Of a stretch of 64,000 nucleotides of DNA, positions 56,505-64,000 are shown piece after piece (position 1 is the first letter of the stretch; each line of letters begins with the position of its first letter). The position numbers were made by a program, and so were the translations under genes. Location of the stretch: the NCBI RefSeq assembly GCF_010470665.1, contig NZ_VOPZ01000001.1:1-64000 (forward strand). Direction: 5' to 3'. The stretch comes from Desulfovibrio sp. JC022. Lineage in GTDB: Bacteria > Desulfobacterota > Desulfovibrionia > Desulfovibrionales > Desulfovibrionaceae. The notes beneath the pieces were generated by a model. That model made no database searches. It was not told where the DNA came from and saw only the letters and a program-made list of their open reading frames with translations.

Positions 56505-57961
56505 CCGTAAATCTCCTTGATCGCCTTTGAAACTTCTTCGCTGTCGCTGAAGTTCCGTTTTTCCGTTCCGATAATCTGATATGTTTCATGGCCCTTGCCA
56601 GCGATGAGCAGCACGTCGTCCTTGGTCATTTCCACAACCGCTTTTCTGATGGCCTCGGCGCGGTCAACTTCTTCAATGATGTGATCGCACCCTTTGAGGC
56701 CGGGGCGTACATCTTCAATAATCTGCATGGGATCTTCGGTGCGCGGGTTGTCCGAGGTCAGCACTGCCACATCGGAATAACGGCAGGCTGCTTCAGCCAT
56801 GAGCGGACGTTTGGCCCGATCGCGGTCTCCACCGCAGCCGAACACACTGATGACCCTGCTGAAATCAAGATCCTTGAGGGTACGCAGAACGTTGTCCAGT
56901 GCATCCGGGGTGTGGGCGTAATCCACGAAAATATTGAGTCCCTGATCGTTACGGACCCGCTCAAGCCTGCCGGGAACACCGTCAAACTCTTTAAACACGT
57001 CCATCTGTTCCGGGCTGAGCCCCATATGCAGACCGATGGCCTGTGCTGCCAGCAGGTTGGAACCGTTGAACTTACCGATAAGGTCGGTTTCGATTTCCCA
57101 CTGCTCACCGTCACAGGTCATTTTGAGACGCATGCCTTCTCCGGAGCAGGAGACCATTTCCCCGCACAGGGATTTGCAGCCGGTGGCGCAGCTTTGATCC
57201 ATGCCGTAACCGATTGCCGGGGAATAGCATTCCAGCAGCCGTCTGCCGAAAGGGTCATCAAAGTTGATGATGCCCCGTTTGAGTGCGCTGGGATAATGCT
57301 GGAAGAGCAGACATTTGGCTTTGAAATATTCTTCCATGTCTCCGTGGTAATCGAGATGGTCCTGTGTGACGTTGGTGATTACCGCGGCGTCAAAGCTGAG
57401 TCCGCAGACCCTGTTCTGGTGCAATGCATGCGAAGATACTTCCATCACAGCCACTTCAACGCCTGCTTCAGCCATTTTGGCGAGCATTTCATGCAGTTGC
57501 CAGCAGCCGGGTGTTGTCAGCGGTGCTTCCTGTTCATATCCGGGCCAGCGGTAGCTTACTGTGCCGATTACGCCCACTTTCATTCCGGAGGAAGAAAGCA
57601 GCTGTTCGATCAGGTAAGTTGTGGTGGTCTTGCCGTTGGTTCCGGTTATGCCCACCAGCTTGATTTTACTGTCAGCTGTTTTGAAATAGGTCATGGCCAG
57701 TTCACCCAGAGCTTCACGGGGGGAGGGGTGGGTGATCAGCTCGGCGGAACCGGTTGCTACATCTTGCTCACAAATAATATAGGCGGCACCGTTCTCAAGT
57801 GCCTGCGCTACGAAATCAGCACCATCACGAAGAGGCCCTGAGATGGCGACAAATAAATCACCTTCGCAGACTTCCCGTGAATCTGTACGGACCATCAATC
57901 CTTCGCTGACCTTGGCGAGGAGTGCGTCCCATTTGGTTTTGTTCAGTACTGTTTTCGACAT
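56501..57961 (-). CDS. murE: UDP-MurNAc-tripeptide synthetase (meso-DAP)
   Basis: Adds meso-diaminopimelate as the third stem residue. The 486 residues carry ATP loop GITGTNGKTTTTYL and the DNPRTEDP motif, whose DNPR marks meso-DAP specificity rather than lysine. The CSSTTP-type APLTTPGCWQL is also present. Start ATG 57961; the ftsI stop is 10 bases upstream. Confidence 0.97.
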   Translation of the reverse strand: MSKTVLNKTKWDALLAKVSEGLMVRTDSREVCEGDLFVAISGPLRDGADFVAQALENGAAYIICEQDVATGSAELITHPSPREALGELAMTYFKTADSKIKLVGITGTNGKTTTTYLIEQLLSSSGMKVGVIGTVSYRWPGYEQEAPLTTPGCWQLHEMLAKMAEAGVEVAVMEVSSHALHQNRVCGLSFDAAVITNVTQDHLDYHGDMEEYFKAKCLLFQHYPSALKRGIINFDDPFGRRLLECYSPAIGYGMDQSCATGCKSLCGEMVSCSGEGMRLKMTCDGEQWEIETDLIGKFNGSNLLAAQAIGLHMGLSPEQMDVFKEFDGVPGRLERVRNDQGLNIFVDYAHTPDALDNVLRTLKDLDFSRVISVFGCGGDRDRAKRPLMAEAACRYSDVAVLTSDNPRTEDPMQIIEDVRPGLKGCDHIIEEVDRAEAIRKAVVEMTKDDVLLIAGKGHETYQIIGTEKRNFSDSEEVSKAIKEIYG

Positions 57962-57971
57962 AAAATTTCCT

Positions 57972-59918
57972 TTAAGAAACCCAGAGAACCATTTCCGCTT
58001 TCTTGTCCTCAGGCCATTTGTCGCCTGCGGCAGGAAGCTGTTTGGTAACTGTCATCCCCTGACCTTTCAGTGTGGGGACAAATCCTTTCTGGACCAATAT
58101 TTCAATTGCCCTGCGAATGGGCATTCCTTTTAAATCAGGGACCTTGTCCCCGGACGCGCTGATCTTAAACGGGGTAGCCCGCAAAGCCTTCTTGGGCATT
58201 GCTGTGAAAGTCTGTCCCGCAGCCATGACCGGTGTCGGCTTACGATGTTCCGGAAGCTTGCCGTAGTAAGCCAGAGTCTGGGTCATGATCTTTTTCACCG
58301 CCGGGGCTGCTACAGTGCTGCCGTAATGGTTAGGCTTAGGATCATCAACCATCATGTAGACGATGTAATCCGGGTTGTATCCCGGAACCAAAGCTACAAA
58401 GGAAGCGATGTATTCAGTGCCGTATCCGCCTTTGCTGTGTGCTTTCTGGGCGGTTCCGGTTTTGCCCGCAACGGTGGTCCCGCTGATTCTGGCTTTGCGT
58501 CCGGTTCCGTCGTCCTGCACAACTTCGCGCATCATGGAGAGGACTTTTTCCGCTACTTCAGCACTGAAGATGCGCTTGGGTGCTTCATCCTGCTCGGAGC
58601 GGGGGTATTGCACCAAGTTGAGAGGCTTTTCAAGCCCTTTGTTGGCAAGAGTCAGATAAGCTTTTGCCATCTGTACTGTTGTTACCCCGACTCCCTGCCC
58701 GAATGATCCGGCAGCAAGGTCGATTTCATTCCACTTGGCGGCCGGGCGGATCAAGCCTTTGCGGTCACCGGGAATGGGCAGTCCGGTTCTGTGTCCGAAT
58801 CCAAGATCGCTGATGAATTTATGGAAGTTCTGCACTCCCAATTCCAGACCGATTTTGGCACATCCTATGTTGCTTGAATAACGCAGGATTTTATGCACCG
58901 GGAGCCACCCTTCCTTATGGGTGTCCTTGATGTACTTGCCGTTGATCTTCCAGCGTCCGTTTTCACAGTCAAAGAGCTTTTCCGGGGTTACTACCTTGTG
59001 TTCCAGAGCAGCAGCCATGAGGAACGACTTAAAGGTTGATCCCGGTTCATAAACGTCAAGAGCCGCACGGTTCCTCCAGATATTGGGGGAGCTGGTGCGG
59101 AAAATATTAGGGTTGAAGCGCGGGCAGTTGGCAACAGCCAGAATATCGCCGCTTGCAACTTCAACAACTATGGCGGAACCCCATCTGCCGTTGTATTTCT
59201 TCACCGCTTCGGCCAGAGCATTCTCTGTTACCGATTGCAGGTGTGAATCAATGGTCAGGTGGATGTCCTTGCCGCGGACGTCCATTTCACGGCCCATGGC
59301 ATCAAGGTACAGCCTGCGCCCGGAGGCATCGCGCTGCACAACGAACTGTGCCTTGCGTCCGGCAAGGCGGTCGTTAAATTTCTTTTCAAGTCCTTCAAGT
59401 CCGTTGCCGTCGATCCCGGAAAAACCGAGCAGTTGTCCTGCAAGGTAGTTGTTGGGATAAAGCCTTACGTATTCTGTGGTCAGGTATACGCCGGGCAGGT
59501 CGGCCTTCACAATTTTCTGGGCAATGCGGTCATTGAGCTGACGCTTGATCCAGATGAAGTTCGACTTGCGGGACAATTTTTTTCTCAGCTTCGCCTGCGG
59601 GATGCCGAGAATTTTCGAAAGCTTATAAGCTGTGCCGTCCACATCGGTAACCTTGACCGGGCGGATGTACACGGAAGAAGCTTCCACACTGGTTGCCAGC
59701 AGGTTGCCGTTGCGGTCATAAATGGAGCCGCGTTCACCGCGTTCCAGTTCCGCAGCAAGGTGCTGGCGGGAAACCATGCGTGAAAGATCAGCTCCCTTGA
59801 ACAATTGCAGCCATGCCGCTCTGCCCAAAAGACCTGTCCATACAAGGGCGAAAAGGACCATGACGAAGAGCAGCTTTGTTCTGCTCGCCTTCAGGCTTTC
59901 TTTTTTCCTTTTAGCCAT
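57972..59918 (-). CDS. ftsI: Septal penicillin-binding protein 3 with PASTA domain
   Basis: Transpeptidase that cross-links septal peptidoglycan. The 648 residues have one N-terminal membrane helix (about 12-32), a dimerisation domain, and the transpeptidase domain with Ser294 and Lys297 in GSTFK, YSSN, and the KTGT box in AGKTGTAQKAH. A C-terminal PASTA domain of about 65 residues (VPDLKGMPIRRAIEIL) is added, a feature better known in Gram-positive PBPs. It lies 24 bases after ftsL. Confidence 0.96.
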   Translation of the reverse strand: MAKRKKESLKASRTKLLFVMVLFALVWTGLLGRAAWLQLFKGADLSRMVSRQHLAAELERGERGSIYDRNGNLLATSVEASSVYIRPVKVTDVDGTAYKLSKILGIPQAKLRKKLSRKSNFIWIKRQLNDRIAQKIVKADLPGVYLTTEYVRLYPNNYLAGQLLGFSGIDGNGLEGLEKKFNDRLAGRKAQFVVQRDASGRRLYLDAMGREMDVRGKDIHLTIDSHLQSVTENALAEAVKKYNGRWGSAIVVEVASGDILAVANCPRFNPNIFRTSSPNIWRNRAALDVYEPGSTFKSFLMAAALEHKVVTPEKLFDCENGRWKINGKYIKDTHKEGWLPVHKILRYSSNIGCAKIGLELGVQNFHKFISDLGFGHRTGLPIPGDRKGLIRPAAKWNEIDLAAGSFGQGVGVTTVQMAKAYLTLANKGLEKPLNLVQYPRSEQDEAPKRIFSAEVAEKVLSMMREVVQDDGTGRKARISGTTVAGKTGTAQKAHSKGGYGTEYIASFVALVPGYNPDYIVYMMVDDPKPNHYGSTVAAPAVKKIMTQTLAYYGKLPEHRKPTPVMAAGQTFTAMPKKALRATPFKISASGDKVPDLKGMPIRRAIEILVQKGFVPTLKGQGMTVTKQLPAAGDKWPEDKKAEMVLWVS

Positions 59919-59942
59919 TGCTTGGGGCTCCCTGTTATTCAG

Positions 59943-60221
59943 CTATGGTTTCGGTCTTCTTATTTGCCCTTGTGAGGCCGGTCCGAAACCGTATTTTTTT
60001 GCCAGCTCCCTCAATCTTATTGGAGAGAGCAGATTGTTTCTTTCTACTTCCAGCTTTGCGGCCAGAGCTTCCTGTTCATCGAGCCGTTTTTCCATACGTC
60101 TCAGGTCGTAGGCTTTGTCGACCCGCTCGATGTTCAGCCAGACCGAGACCAGCCCTAGTATGAGTGCCGATCCCATGGTCAGGGTCAGGGCCATGGCTAT
60201 TCCTTTGGAATCAGCTTTCAT
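59943..60221 (-). CDS. ftsL: Cell division protein FtsL-like
   Basis: A 92-residue bitopic protein: a short N-terminus, one membrane helix (about 9-30), a coiled coil (about 32-70, VDKAYDLRRMEKRLDEQE), and the RELAKKYGFGP end typical of FtsL/DivIC proteins. It is recognised mainly by size, topology and position between rsmH and ftsI. It lies six bases after rsmH. Confidence 0.88.
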   Translation of the reverse strand: MKADSKGIAMALTLTMGSALILGLVSVWLNIERVDKAYDLRRMEKRLDEQEALAAKLEVERNNLLSPIRLRELAKKYGFGPASQGQIRRPKP

Positions 60222-60227
60222 GGCCGT

Positions 60228-61202
60228 TTATCCGTCCTCCCCGGTCCTTTCGGCTACGCGGAGTTTTGCGCTGCGGCTGCGGGTGTTGACTTCCATCTCT
60301 TCCTCGGTGGGAAGGACAGGCTTTTTGGTCAGCACGTTCATCAGCTTAACTTTCCCGCAGGTGCACATGGGCTGCATGGGCGGGCAGTCGCAGCTTTGCG
60401 ATTGGGCTTTGAAGGTTTTCTTTACGATGCGGTCTTCCAAAGAATGGAAGGATATGATCGCAACCCTCGCGCCGGGACTGAGTCTTTCCGGAATCCGGTC
60501 AAGAAAAGTTTTTAACTCTTCAAGTTCGGAGTTCACGGCAATACGCAATCCCTGAAAAGTTTTTGTCGCCGGATGAGTTCGGGACAATGCCTTGCGTTTG
60601 GCCGGATAAGCCTTCTCCACAATGGAGGCCAGTTGCAGGGTGGTGGTAATTTTTTCTTCTTCCCGGGCTGCGATGATCGCTTTGACGATCTTGGAAGCCA
60701 GCGGTTCTTCACCGTACAGTTTCAAAATCCTGCTCAGATCTGAATAGGAGCCTTTATTAACTATAGAAGAAGCCGGGGGCATTCCGCCTGCCGGGTCCAT
60801 ACGCATGTCCAGCGGTCCGTCCTTAATGAAACTGAACCCGCGCTCGGCATGGTCCAGATGGAGGGAGGATACGCCGAGATCAAGAACAACGCCGTCAACG
60901 GTGTCCCAGCCCAGTTCATTGAGGGCCGCTTCAAACTTGCTGAAAGCAAGGTGGAACCTGTGTGCGCGCTCACCGAAAGGTGCAAGCCGTTCTCCTGCCA
61001 GTTCTAGTGCCTGTTCGTCCCGGTCAAGTCCGGCCAGTTCGGCTCCTTCGCCTGCGGCTTTAAGGATTGCACTGGAATGCCCGGCCATGCCGAGGGTTCC
61101 GTCAAGGTAGCGGCCTCCGGGTTTAGGAGCCAGCCAGTCGATGACTTCGTTCAGCAGGACGGATGTGTGGACCTGTTCAGGCTTTAATTTCTTGCTTTCC
61201 AT
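60228..61202 (-). CDS. rsmH: 16S rRNA m4C1402 methyltransferase RsmH (MraW)
   Basis: Methylates N4 of C1402 in 16S rRNA. The 324 residues show HTSVLLNEV, SAM-binding DGTLGMAGHS, and the C-terminal SFHSLEDRIVKKTF. ATG 61202 has AGGAA upstream; the open frame to 61256 adds 18 residues without a site. A Cys pair cluster (CDCPPMQPMCTC) in the C-terminal part might bind a metal. It follows mraZ with a 136-base gap. Confidence 0.96.
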   Translation of the reverse strand: MESKKLKPEQVHTSVLLNEVIDWLAPKPGGRYLDGTLGMAGHSSAILKAAGEGAELAGLDRDEQALELAGERLAPFGERAHRFHLAFSKFEAALNELGWDTVDGVVLDLGVSSLHLDHAERGFSFIKDGPLDMRMDPAGGMPPASSIVNKGSYSDLSRILKLYGEEPLASKIVKAIIAAREEEKITTTLQLASIVEKAYPAKRKALSRTHPATKTFQGLRIAVNSELEELKTFLDRIPERLSPGARVAIISFHSLEDRIVKKTFKAQSQSCDCPPMQPMCTCGKVKLMNVLTKKPVLPTEEEMEVNTRSRSAKLRVAERTGEDG

Positions 61203-61338
61203 AATTTCCTGATCCAAAACATTTGTCGGTTTTGACCGTAACTCTGGGGGGAGCATGGTAAACCAATGGCGGTTTTGAAAATCAAGTTTAAAAAATCAGT
61301 ATGTAGATGCGTCAGTGGCGCGAAACAGCAAAAACAGG

Positions 61339-61788
61339 CTAGAACGGGAGTTCAACTCCGCATTCAGCCAATTCATCGGAGACATCATCAAAATCCTGTT
61401 CAAGCAGGGCTTCGAATTCCCGCTTGTCCCAGATTTCAAATCTGTCGCCTACTCCGGCAAGGACCACGTCCTTGTCCAGCTTGCCGCTTTTTCGCAGATA
61501 GGAAGGAATGGTGATTCTGCCCTGTTTGTCGAGGCAGACTTCTTCGGAACCTGAAATGATTATTCGGATGAAATTTCTGAGCTTCCGGCTGGGGCTTTTG
61601 ATACTTGTGAGTTTTTCCTCAAGTATTGCCCAGTCCGGTGGTGTGAAGCCGACTATGTTTCCTTCGAAAATAGTTAATGTCACGCGACCGTCCGGGGAAT
61701 CAGAATAAACCTGATCCCGGTACTCCGGTGTAAGCATCAGTCTGCCTTTGGCATCCATGCTGCGATGTGCGTGACCTCTGAACTTCAT
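61339..61788 (-). CDS. mraZ: Transcriptional regulator MraZ
   Basis: 149-residue DNA-binding protein made of two AbrB-like halves with DAKGRL and DKQGRITIP, the DxKGR motifs. It represses the division cluster in other bacteria. I choose ATG 61788; a TTG five codons earlier is less likely. It leads the division and wall operon and lies directly behind phased GTGGT boxes. Confidence 0.95.
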   Translation of the reverse strand: MKFRGHAHRSMDAKGRLMLTPEYRDQVYSDSPDGRVTLTIFEGNIVGFTPPDWAILEEKLTSIKSPSRKLRNFIRIIISGSEEVCLDKQGRITIPSYLRKSGKLDKDVVLAGVGDRFEIWDKREFEALLEQDFDDVSDELAECGVELPF

Positions 61789-61794
61789 TTTTTT

Positions 61795-61841
61795 ACCACT
61801 CAATCACACAGATTTACCACCAATTCCCCCCGTCTCACCAC
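61795..61841 (-). promoter_or_regulatory. Phased GTGGT boxes upstream of mraZ
   Basis: On the minus strand GTGGT occurs at 61841-61837, 61820-61816 and 61799-61795, an exact 21-bp period, with a related GTGTG between two of them (61809-61805). MraZ is known to bind short G-rich repeats in front of its own gene, so this is a likely autoregulatory operator. Confidence 0.6.
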
Positions 61842-62222
61842 CTGTGTGTGAAAATAGGGAAAAAGTCAAGGCCCCTCAATGAAATAACAGGGTCGAAAAC
61901 AGGCTGTTTTCAATGGTTCGGAAGGTTTTTGCCTGTCCTAAAAGCTTATATATACGGAGTTTAGAAAGAATTAATAAATGAACAAAAAAAGTTTATCTTT
62001 TTTTTAAAAATAATAGATAAAAATTGGAACCTGTCAGACACAGGCTTCACGAATATGGATATGAGTGCTATAGGGCAATTGAAAACAAAGATTCGGTTCC
62101 TTTTTATCCAATAAGATCCCGCAGGGGGGAACTTTGGGTGGGAATTTTTGTTTCGTACATATTTCTACTTACTAACTCTAATTATTTCAGTCGTTTATAA
62201 GAGATGGGGATAAGGTTGAACT
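61842..62222. other. Divergent intergenic region mraZ / HD-GYP
   Basis: About 380 bases without a gene. It is AT-rich at 61940-62025, and a TATATATA run at 61948-61955 is a possible -10 for mraZ. A small cctgt/acagg hairpin is near 62032-62046. AAGG lies seven bases before the HD-GYP ATG. I could not assign either promoter firmly. Confidence 0.5.
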
Positions 62223-63236
62223 ATGAATGCAAAAGGTAGAATGGATGTTCCCGATGGTTTGAACGAGGAATATTACCAGATCAGTCCCGATATTCTTCAG
62301 AGTTTCAATAAGTTCAGGCCGCCTCTCGATATTTTTATGTTCATGGAGGAAGTGGGCCGAATCGCGCCTTACTACAAGGTGGGAGGAAGGCTGAGCAAGG
62401 AGCAGATTGAGCAGCTTGCCGGATTGGTTAAAGAAGGTCTTATCTTTGTTTCCCGTAAGGACCACCCGGTATACGTAAAGCATATCGCTTATCAGCTGGA
62501 CCTCGTGCTTATTGACCGCAACCTTAAGGAAAGCGAGATTGCGGATATTTTTATGGAAGCCCTGACCATGCGCATGAGTGAGTTTCTGGATCAGCCTGTT
62601 GCGGCTGTTACCGATAAGCTCTGGACCGATCTGATGGTTCTTACTGAATATCTGTGGAATGATCCCTACCGGATCAAGGCTCTTGCCAAGAGGCTGCACA
62701 AGGAGCACACCCTTGCTCAGCATAGTGTGAATTGCGGAGTACTTGCCCTTGCAATTTTTATCCGCATGAAAGGCAAAAATTTTGCCAGCGGGGATATCAG
62801 CCGTACCCATTTTGATCGGTTGACCGCCGGATTTTTCCTGCACGATATGGGTATGAGCAAGATTCCTCTGTTTATTCGTGAAAAGCCTAAGCCGCTGACC
62901 ACGGATGAGCGTCAGAAAGTGGATAAACATCCCATGCTCGGCTATGAAATGCTCAGCAAACTCGACCTTAAATATAAGGAGATCGAGGCTTGCGTTATTG
63001 AGCATCATGAAAGGTTGACCGGCAAAGGGTATCCCCAGAAAAAATCCGGCCGTGAGATCAGTCAGCTGGGTCGCATTATCGCCGCAATCGATTCGTATTG
63101 CGCCATGATTACCAAGCGTCCTTTTGCTGAAGGAATTGATCCGCTCAAGGCTGCCACTGCCATTTCACAAGACAAGGGTTATGACCCGGAAGTCACCAAG
63201 AATATCCAGGCTTGGGCACTTACTTTGAAGAAATAG
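62223..63236 (+). CDS. HD-GYP domain cyclic-di-GMP phosphodiesterase
   Basis: 337 residues. The N-terminal half (about 1-150) has no recognised domain. The C-terminal half is an HD-GYP domain with metal-binding LHDMGMSKIP and the diagnostic HHERLTGKGYP; all metal and GYP residues are intact, so it should be active. Such enzymes degrade cyclic-di-GMP and favour motile states. No receiver or membrane segment is visible, so its input is unknown. It stands alone on the plus strand. Confidence 0.88.
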   Translation: MNAKGRMDVPDGLNEEYYQISPDILQSFNKFRPPLDIFMFMEEVGRIAPYYKVGGRLSKEQIEQLAGLVKEGLIFVSRKDHPVYVKHIAYQLDLVLIDRNLKESEIADIFMEALTMRMSEFLDQPVAAVTDKLWTDLMVLTEYLWNDPYRIKALAKRLHKEHTLAQHSVNCGVLALAIFIRMKGKNFASGDISRTHFDRLTAGFFLHDMGMSKIPLFIREKPKPLTTDERQKVDKHPMLGYEMLSKLDLKYKEIEACVIEHHERLTGKGYPQKKSGREISQLGRIIAAIDSYCAMITKRPFAEGIDPLKAATAISQDKGYDPEVTKNIQAWALTLKK

Positions 63237-63251
63237 ATTTATTTCATAAGC

Positions 63252-63298
63252 AATAAAAACGGCCCTGTTTCCATAAAAGAAGCAGGGCCGTTTTTATT
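63252..63298. terminator. Bidirectional terminator
   Basis: A perfect 16-bp stem (aataaaaacggccctg / cagggccgtttttatt) closes a 15-base loop, with T runs on both strands. It serves the convergent HD-GYP and CBS genes. Confidence 0.93.
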
Positions 63299-63317
63299 AT
63301 GATAACAGATTGTTACA

Positions 63318-63331
63318 CGAAGCGGCGAAGC
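63318..63331 (+). repeat. Isolated end of the composite repeat
   Basis: cgaagcggcgaagc matches the GAAGCGGCGAAGC end of copy A, but no palindromic body follows. It is possibly a decayed copy. Confidence 0.4.
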
Positions 63332-63342
63332 AGAAATGTAAT

Positions 63343-63828
63343 TTAAAATTGCTGAACCAGATCGCGGGTGACTTCGCGATACACGTCGCTTAGCAGTACT
63401 ACGCCGATGATGTTTCCGCCTTCCTGCACCAGTGCCCAGGTTCTTTTCTTTTTGCGGAAAATTTCCAGTACAACCAGCATGGGGTCGGTGGGTTTGAGAA
63501 TCGCAACGTCTTCTTCGATGTGACCATCAAGTGCTGCGGAGCAGCATGCAGTTCCGGCCCTTTTGAAGGCCCGGTCCCAATCCGCTTCTTCGGACAGGCT
63601 CAGGTCTTCGTCTTTAAGCACCAGATCTTCTACCGCCTTGAGCATGGTCCAGATGGAGACCACTCCGCGCAGGGAACCGTTTTTCTTTTTCACTACCACA
63701 ATATGGTTGTCCGGTGCTTCCTTCATGCTGTCCCGGAGAGAGCGTACCGCCTCGGAAAGGCTTGCGGATTCATCAATTGTGGAAAATTCTTCATTCATTA
63801 TATCCCATGCTCTTTTTCTCAGCAGCAT
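63343..63828 (-). CDS. CBS-domain pair protein
   Basis: 161 residues consisting of two CBS domains: the first about 8-70 (MNEEFSTIDESASLSEAV, VVSIWTMLKAVEDL) and the second about 100-160 (VAILKPTDPMLVVLEIF, GVVLLSDVYREV). Such pairs bind adenosine nucleotides and regulate partner proteins; the partner is unknown. AAGGAG precedes ATG 63828. It is the only gene between the terminator and the partial gene at the window end. Confidence 0.88.
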   Translation of the reverse strand: MLLRKRAWDIMNEEFSTIDESASLSEAVRSLRDSMKEAPDNHIVVVKKKNGSLRGVVSIWTMLKAVEDLVLKDEDLSLSEEADWDRAFKRAGTACCSAALDGHIEEDVAILKPTDPMLVVLEIFRKKKRTWALVQEGGNIIGVVLLSDVYREVTRDLVQQF

Positions 63829-63926
63829 CGACTTCTCCTTTTGAACTTAATTAGCGGTTGAACAAATTCAGCTGGTAATCATTCACCATAGTTAAACCAT
63901 ATTTCACGAATTCATGCAAAAGCGGA

Positions 63927-64000
63927 TTACTCAAAGTCCGCCAGCAGCGGGCCCACGTGGATTCCGGCGACTACCGGATCTTCCATGTAGCTTTGGCTGA
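63927..64000 (-). CDS. C-terminal fragment of unidentified protein
   Basis: An open frame enters from the right edge and ends at TAA 63929-63927. The last residues read YMEDPVVAGIHVGPLLADFE. The family cannot be recognised from this short stretch. Transcription is in the same direction as the CBS gene, with about 98 bases between them. Confidence 0.6.
   Translation of the reverse strand, partial: SQSYMEDPVVAGIHVGPLLADFE

Overview
The window looks like a chromosomal segment of a Gram-negative deltaproteobacterium, most like Desulfovibrio and its marine relatives (inference). The grounds are the lipid-A/OM assembly gene lptE, a meso-DAP-type MurE, the plsX-fabH-fabG-acpP-fabF block without fabD, a fused TRAP/TAXI transporter, abundant sigma-54 signalling and a glycine-betaine ABC transporter. 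Almost every gene lies on the minus strand; only rpmB, an HPP membrane protein, an orphan solute-binding protein and an HD-GYP protein are on plus. I see no tRNA, rRNA, CRISPR, prophage or insertion sequence.

Region 1 (0-20.3 kb) is one long co-directional run. Read in transcription order it is yceD-rpmF-plsX-fabH-fabG-acpP-fabF (lipid synthesis), glyA, dCMP deaminase, ribD-ribE-ribBA-ribH-nusB (riboflavin), leuS, lptE-holA, radC-acyP and lon. A TTGACA/TATAGG promoter precedes yceD. Hairpins and palindromes at 16.1, 14.75, 13.3, 9.1 and 5.75 kb divide the run. rpmF is a 59-codon gene overlapping plsX.

Region 2 (20.4-34.8 kb) is mixed: rpmB, a STAS-like protein, an HPP protein, TRAP permease plus TAXI receptor, ggt, a lone solute-binding protein, gltX, a NifU-type scaffold, an HDOD protein and the proVWX-type betaine transporter. 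A family of composite intergenic repeats (about 70-100 bp, each built round a palindrome) is scattered through 5.7-29.6 kb. It lies only between genes, and twice in facing pairs.

Region 3 (34.8-42.9 kb) is the most interesting. It holds an operon of a DUF4405-type membrane protein with two C-terminal repeats, a histidine kinase and a sigma-54 response regulator. Next come two ZraP/Spy-like periplasmic proteins and then a DUF2318/FtsX/ATPase transporter. Each ZraP-like gene has a strong -24/-12 promoter with a TGCAC-N5-GTGCA dyad 89-90 bp upstream. The DUF2318 operon has related TGTGCA sites and a weaker -24/-12. I infer a local sigma-54 regulon for envelope or metal stress.

Region 4 (42.9-61.8 kb) is a radical SAM gene followed by a compact division and cell-wall cluster, in transcription order mraZ-rsmH-ftsL-ftsI-murE-murF-mraY-murD-ftsW-murG-murC-murB-ftsQ-ftsA-ftsZ. 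Most junctions overlap by 1-4 bases; there is no ddl. mraZ is preceded by three GTGGT boxes at an exact 21-bp period. The right end carries an HD-GYP phosphodiesterase, a CBS-pair protein and the 3' end of an unidentified gene.
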